From Deltaproteobacteria bacterium (GTDB taxonomy: Bacteria; Desulfobacterota; Desulfobacteria; Desulfobacterales; Desulfatirhabdiaceae), in the NCBI GenBank assembly GCA_026388755.1, contig JAPLJE010000460.1, positions 1-7,735 on the forward strand: a stretch of 7,735 bases of DNA, written 5' to 3'. The notes under the pieces are model-generated. The model made no database searches and was not told the origin of the DNA. It saw only the letters and a list, made by a program, of their open reading frames with translations. The first letter of the stretch is position 1; every line of letters begins with the position of its first letter. Position numbers and translations under genes: made by a program. Below, one piece after another: positions 7,103-7,735 of the stretch.

Positions 7103-7216
7103 TCAAAAACGTAATACAACAAGCAATCCAGGAAGTATTGCAACTTGTATCAAAGCCGAAAGACCTGCAGCAAAGCCTCGTATATCATCAAACGGCAAAT
7201 TAATAACTTGTTCCAT
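7103..7216 (-). pseudogene. Detached N-terminal part of the membrane glycosyltransferase, ended by TGA at codon 38
   Basis: From ATG at 7216 the frame reads 37 codons, starting MEQVINLPFDD, entering a first membrane segment (SALIQVAILPGLLVV), and stopping at TGA (7103-7105) after LRF. The same frame then stays open to 5318: it runs IGTILADVLAAFVVSLV, a second membrane segment, and joins the 570-codon frame without a shift. A membrane segment, a short basic loop and another membrane segment on both sides of the stop are what an intact N-terminus would show. An ancestral TGG or CGA codon would need one base change. The restored gene would be 632 codons plus stop. The start lies 20 bases after the stop of the upstream activator gene, with only a weak GGGGTAG-like ribosome site. 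Confidence 0.7.
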
Positions 7217-7236
7217 TACCAGCTACCCCGAATTAT

Positions 7237-7735
7237 TTAATCTTCCAGGTCATACCGCCGCAGTTTTCGCCATAAGGAGACGCGATCGATCCCCAGGATT
7301 GCCGCTGCTTTGGTTTTGTTGTTTCCGGCTTGATCAAGAATCCAGGCAATATACGATTTTTCATTTTCCTCAAGCGTGAGAAAGTCGCTCTTCCTCTGGC
7401 ACTGAATGTGAAATTTAAGCTGCTGGAGGTCGGTCGGGAGGTATTTGATCTCAATAACAGATCCGGTCGCTAATGTGACGGCCCGTTCCATGATGTTCTC
7501 CAGTTCACGGACATTTCCCGGAAACCCGTAATTCATCAAAATATCCATGGCCTCATCCGACAAGTGACTCACATCCTTGGCCTGAGCATCTGAAAACCGT
7601 TTCATGAAATGCCGGCACAACAGGGGAAGGGTGTCTTTTCGGTCTATCAGCGGGGGAACATGCAGGGAAATGACGTTCAGGCGGTAAAAGAGATCCTGAC
7701 GGAATTTTCCGACTTCGACCTCTGTTTTTAAATCC
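7237..7735 (-). CDS. Sigma-54-dependent (NtrC-family) transcriptional activator, C-terminal part
   Basis: The frame is open to the window edge; the last 165 codons are visible. The end of the AAA+ domain shows GKFRQDLFYRLNVI (visible residues 9-22), the arginine-containing segment conserved in enhancer-binding proteins, and VPPLIDRKDTLPL just after it. The sensor II motif is GFPGNVREL (70-78); the family usually has W where F72 stands. The last 45 residues (about 121-165) form a Fis-type helix-turn-helix with NKTKAAAILGI and a closing RVSLWRKLRRYDLED. Such proteins use ATP to open sigma-54 RNA polymerase promoters. The input domain (receiver, PAS or other) is outside the window, so the signal is unknown. 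It lies 20 bases upstream of the glycan cassette on the same strand, so the two could be co-transcribed. No -24/-12 promoter was seen in the gap. Confidence 0.92.
   Translation of the reverse strand, partial: DLKTEVEVGKFRQDLFYRLNVISLHVPPLIDRKDTLPLLCRHFMKRFSDAQAKDVSHLSDEAMDILMNYGFPGNVRELENIMERAVTLATGSVIEIKYLPTDLQQLKFHIQCQRKSDFLTLEENEKSYIAWILDQAGNNKTKAAAILGIDRVSLWRKLRRYDLED

Noticed and set aside
7103..7105. TGA codon 38 as selenocysteine in the membrane glycosyltransferase
   Set aside because: Sulfate-reducing deltaproteobacteria do use selenocysteine, but the bases after the TGA show no clear SECIS-like hairpin with a GGU-type apical loop. A redox residue in a short loop between membrane helices of a GT-C-like enzyme has no precedent I know of.
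7017..7379. Plus-strand frame of 120 codons across the activator-glycosyltransferase junction
   Set aside because: It is antisense to two clear genes, with no ribosome site or recognisable domain.

Overview
The window looks like chromosomal DNA of a Gram-negative bacterium. A deltaproteobacterium (Desulfobacterota, sulfate-reducer type) is my best guess. It rests on the combination of a DUF2156 aminoacyl-phospholipid synthase, a TauE/SafE exporter, a two-PDZ periplasmic HtrA protease, an exported DUF1566 protein and a sigma-54 activator whose tail is of the kind common in that group. No rRNA, tRNA, CRISPR array, insertion sequence or phage gene was seen, so the taxonomy is inference.

Positions 2-3535 (plus strand) carry cell-envelope and export functions. 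First is the 3' end of an MprF/DUF2156-type phosphatidylglycerol aminoacyltransferase gene. Fifteen bases later comes an intact TauE/SafE (TSUP) membrane transporter. After a 149-base gap there is a complete DegP/DegQ-type serine protease with signal peptide, catalytic triad and two PDZ domains. Last is an exported DUF1566 (Lcl C-terminal) protein, probably with its own promoter. The 3' end of this gene is odd: a 27-bp near-perfect direct repeat places a second copy of the domain-terminal sequence out of frame.

Positions 3539-7735 (minus strand) converge on the first block. Read in the direction of transcription, they are: the C-terminal third of a sigma-54-dependent (NtrC-family) activator; a multi-spanning GT-C-like membrane glycosyltransferase whose reading frame is broken by a TGA at codon 38; a GT2 glycosyltransferase fused to a GtrA membrane domain; and a class I SAM-dependent methyltransferase that overlaps the GT2 gene. 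A hairpin with a T-rich tail lies just past the methyltransferase stop and between the two convergent blocks.

The minus-strand genes make sense as a small glycan-modification cassette. The GT2-GtrA protein would load a sugar onto a polyprenyl phosphate. The GT-C-like protein would transfer that sugar, outside the membrane, to an envelope acceptor. The methyltransferase could modify the sugar or lipid. This pathway is inferred from families and gene order; no substrate can be read from the sequence. I see no clear new defence or mobile system. The points most worth a second look are the in-frame TGA and the rearranged tail of the DUF1566 gene.
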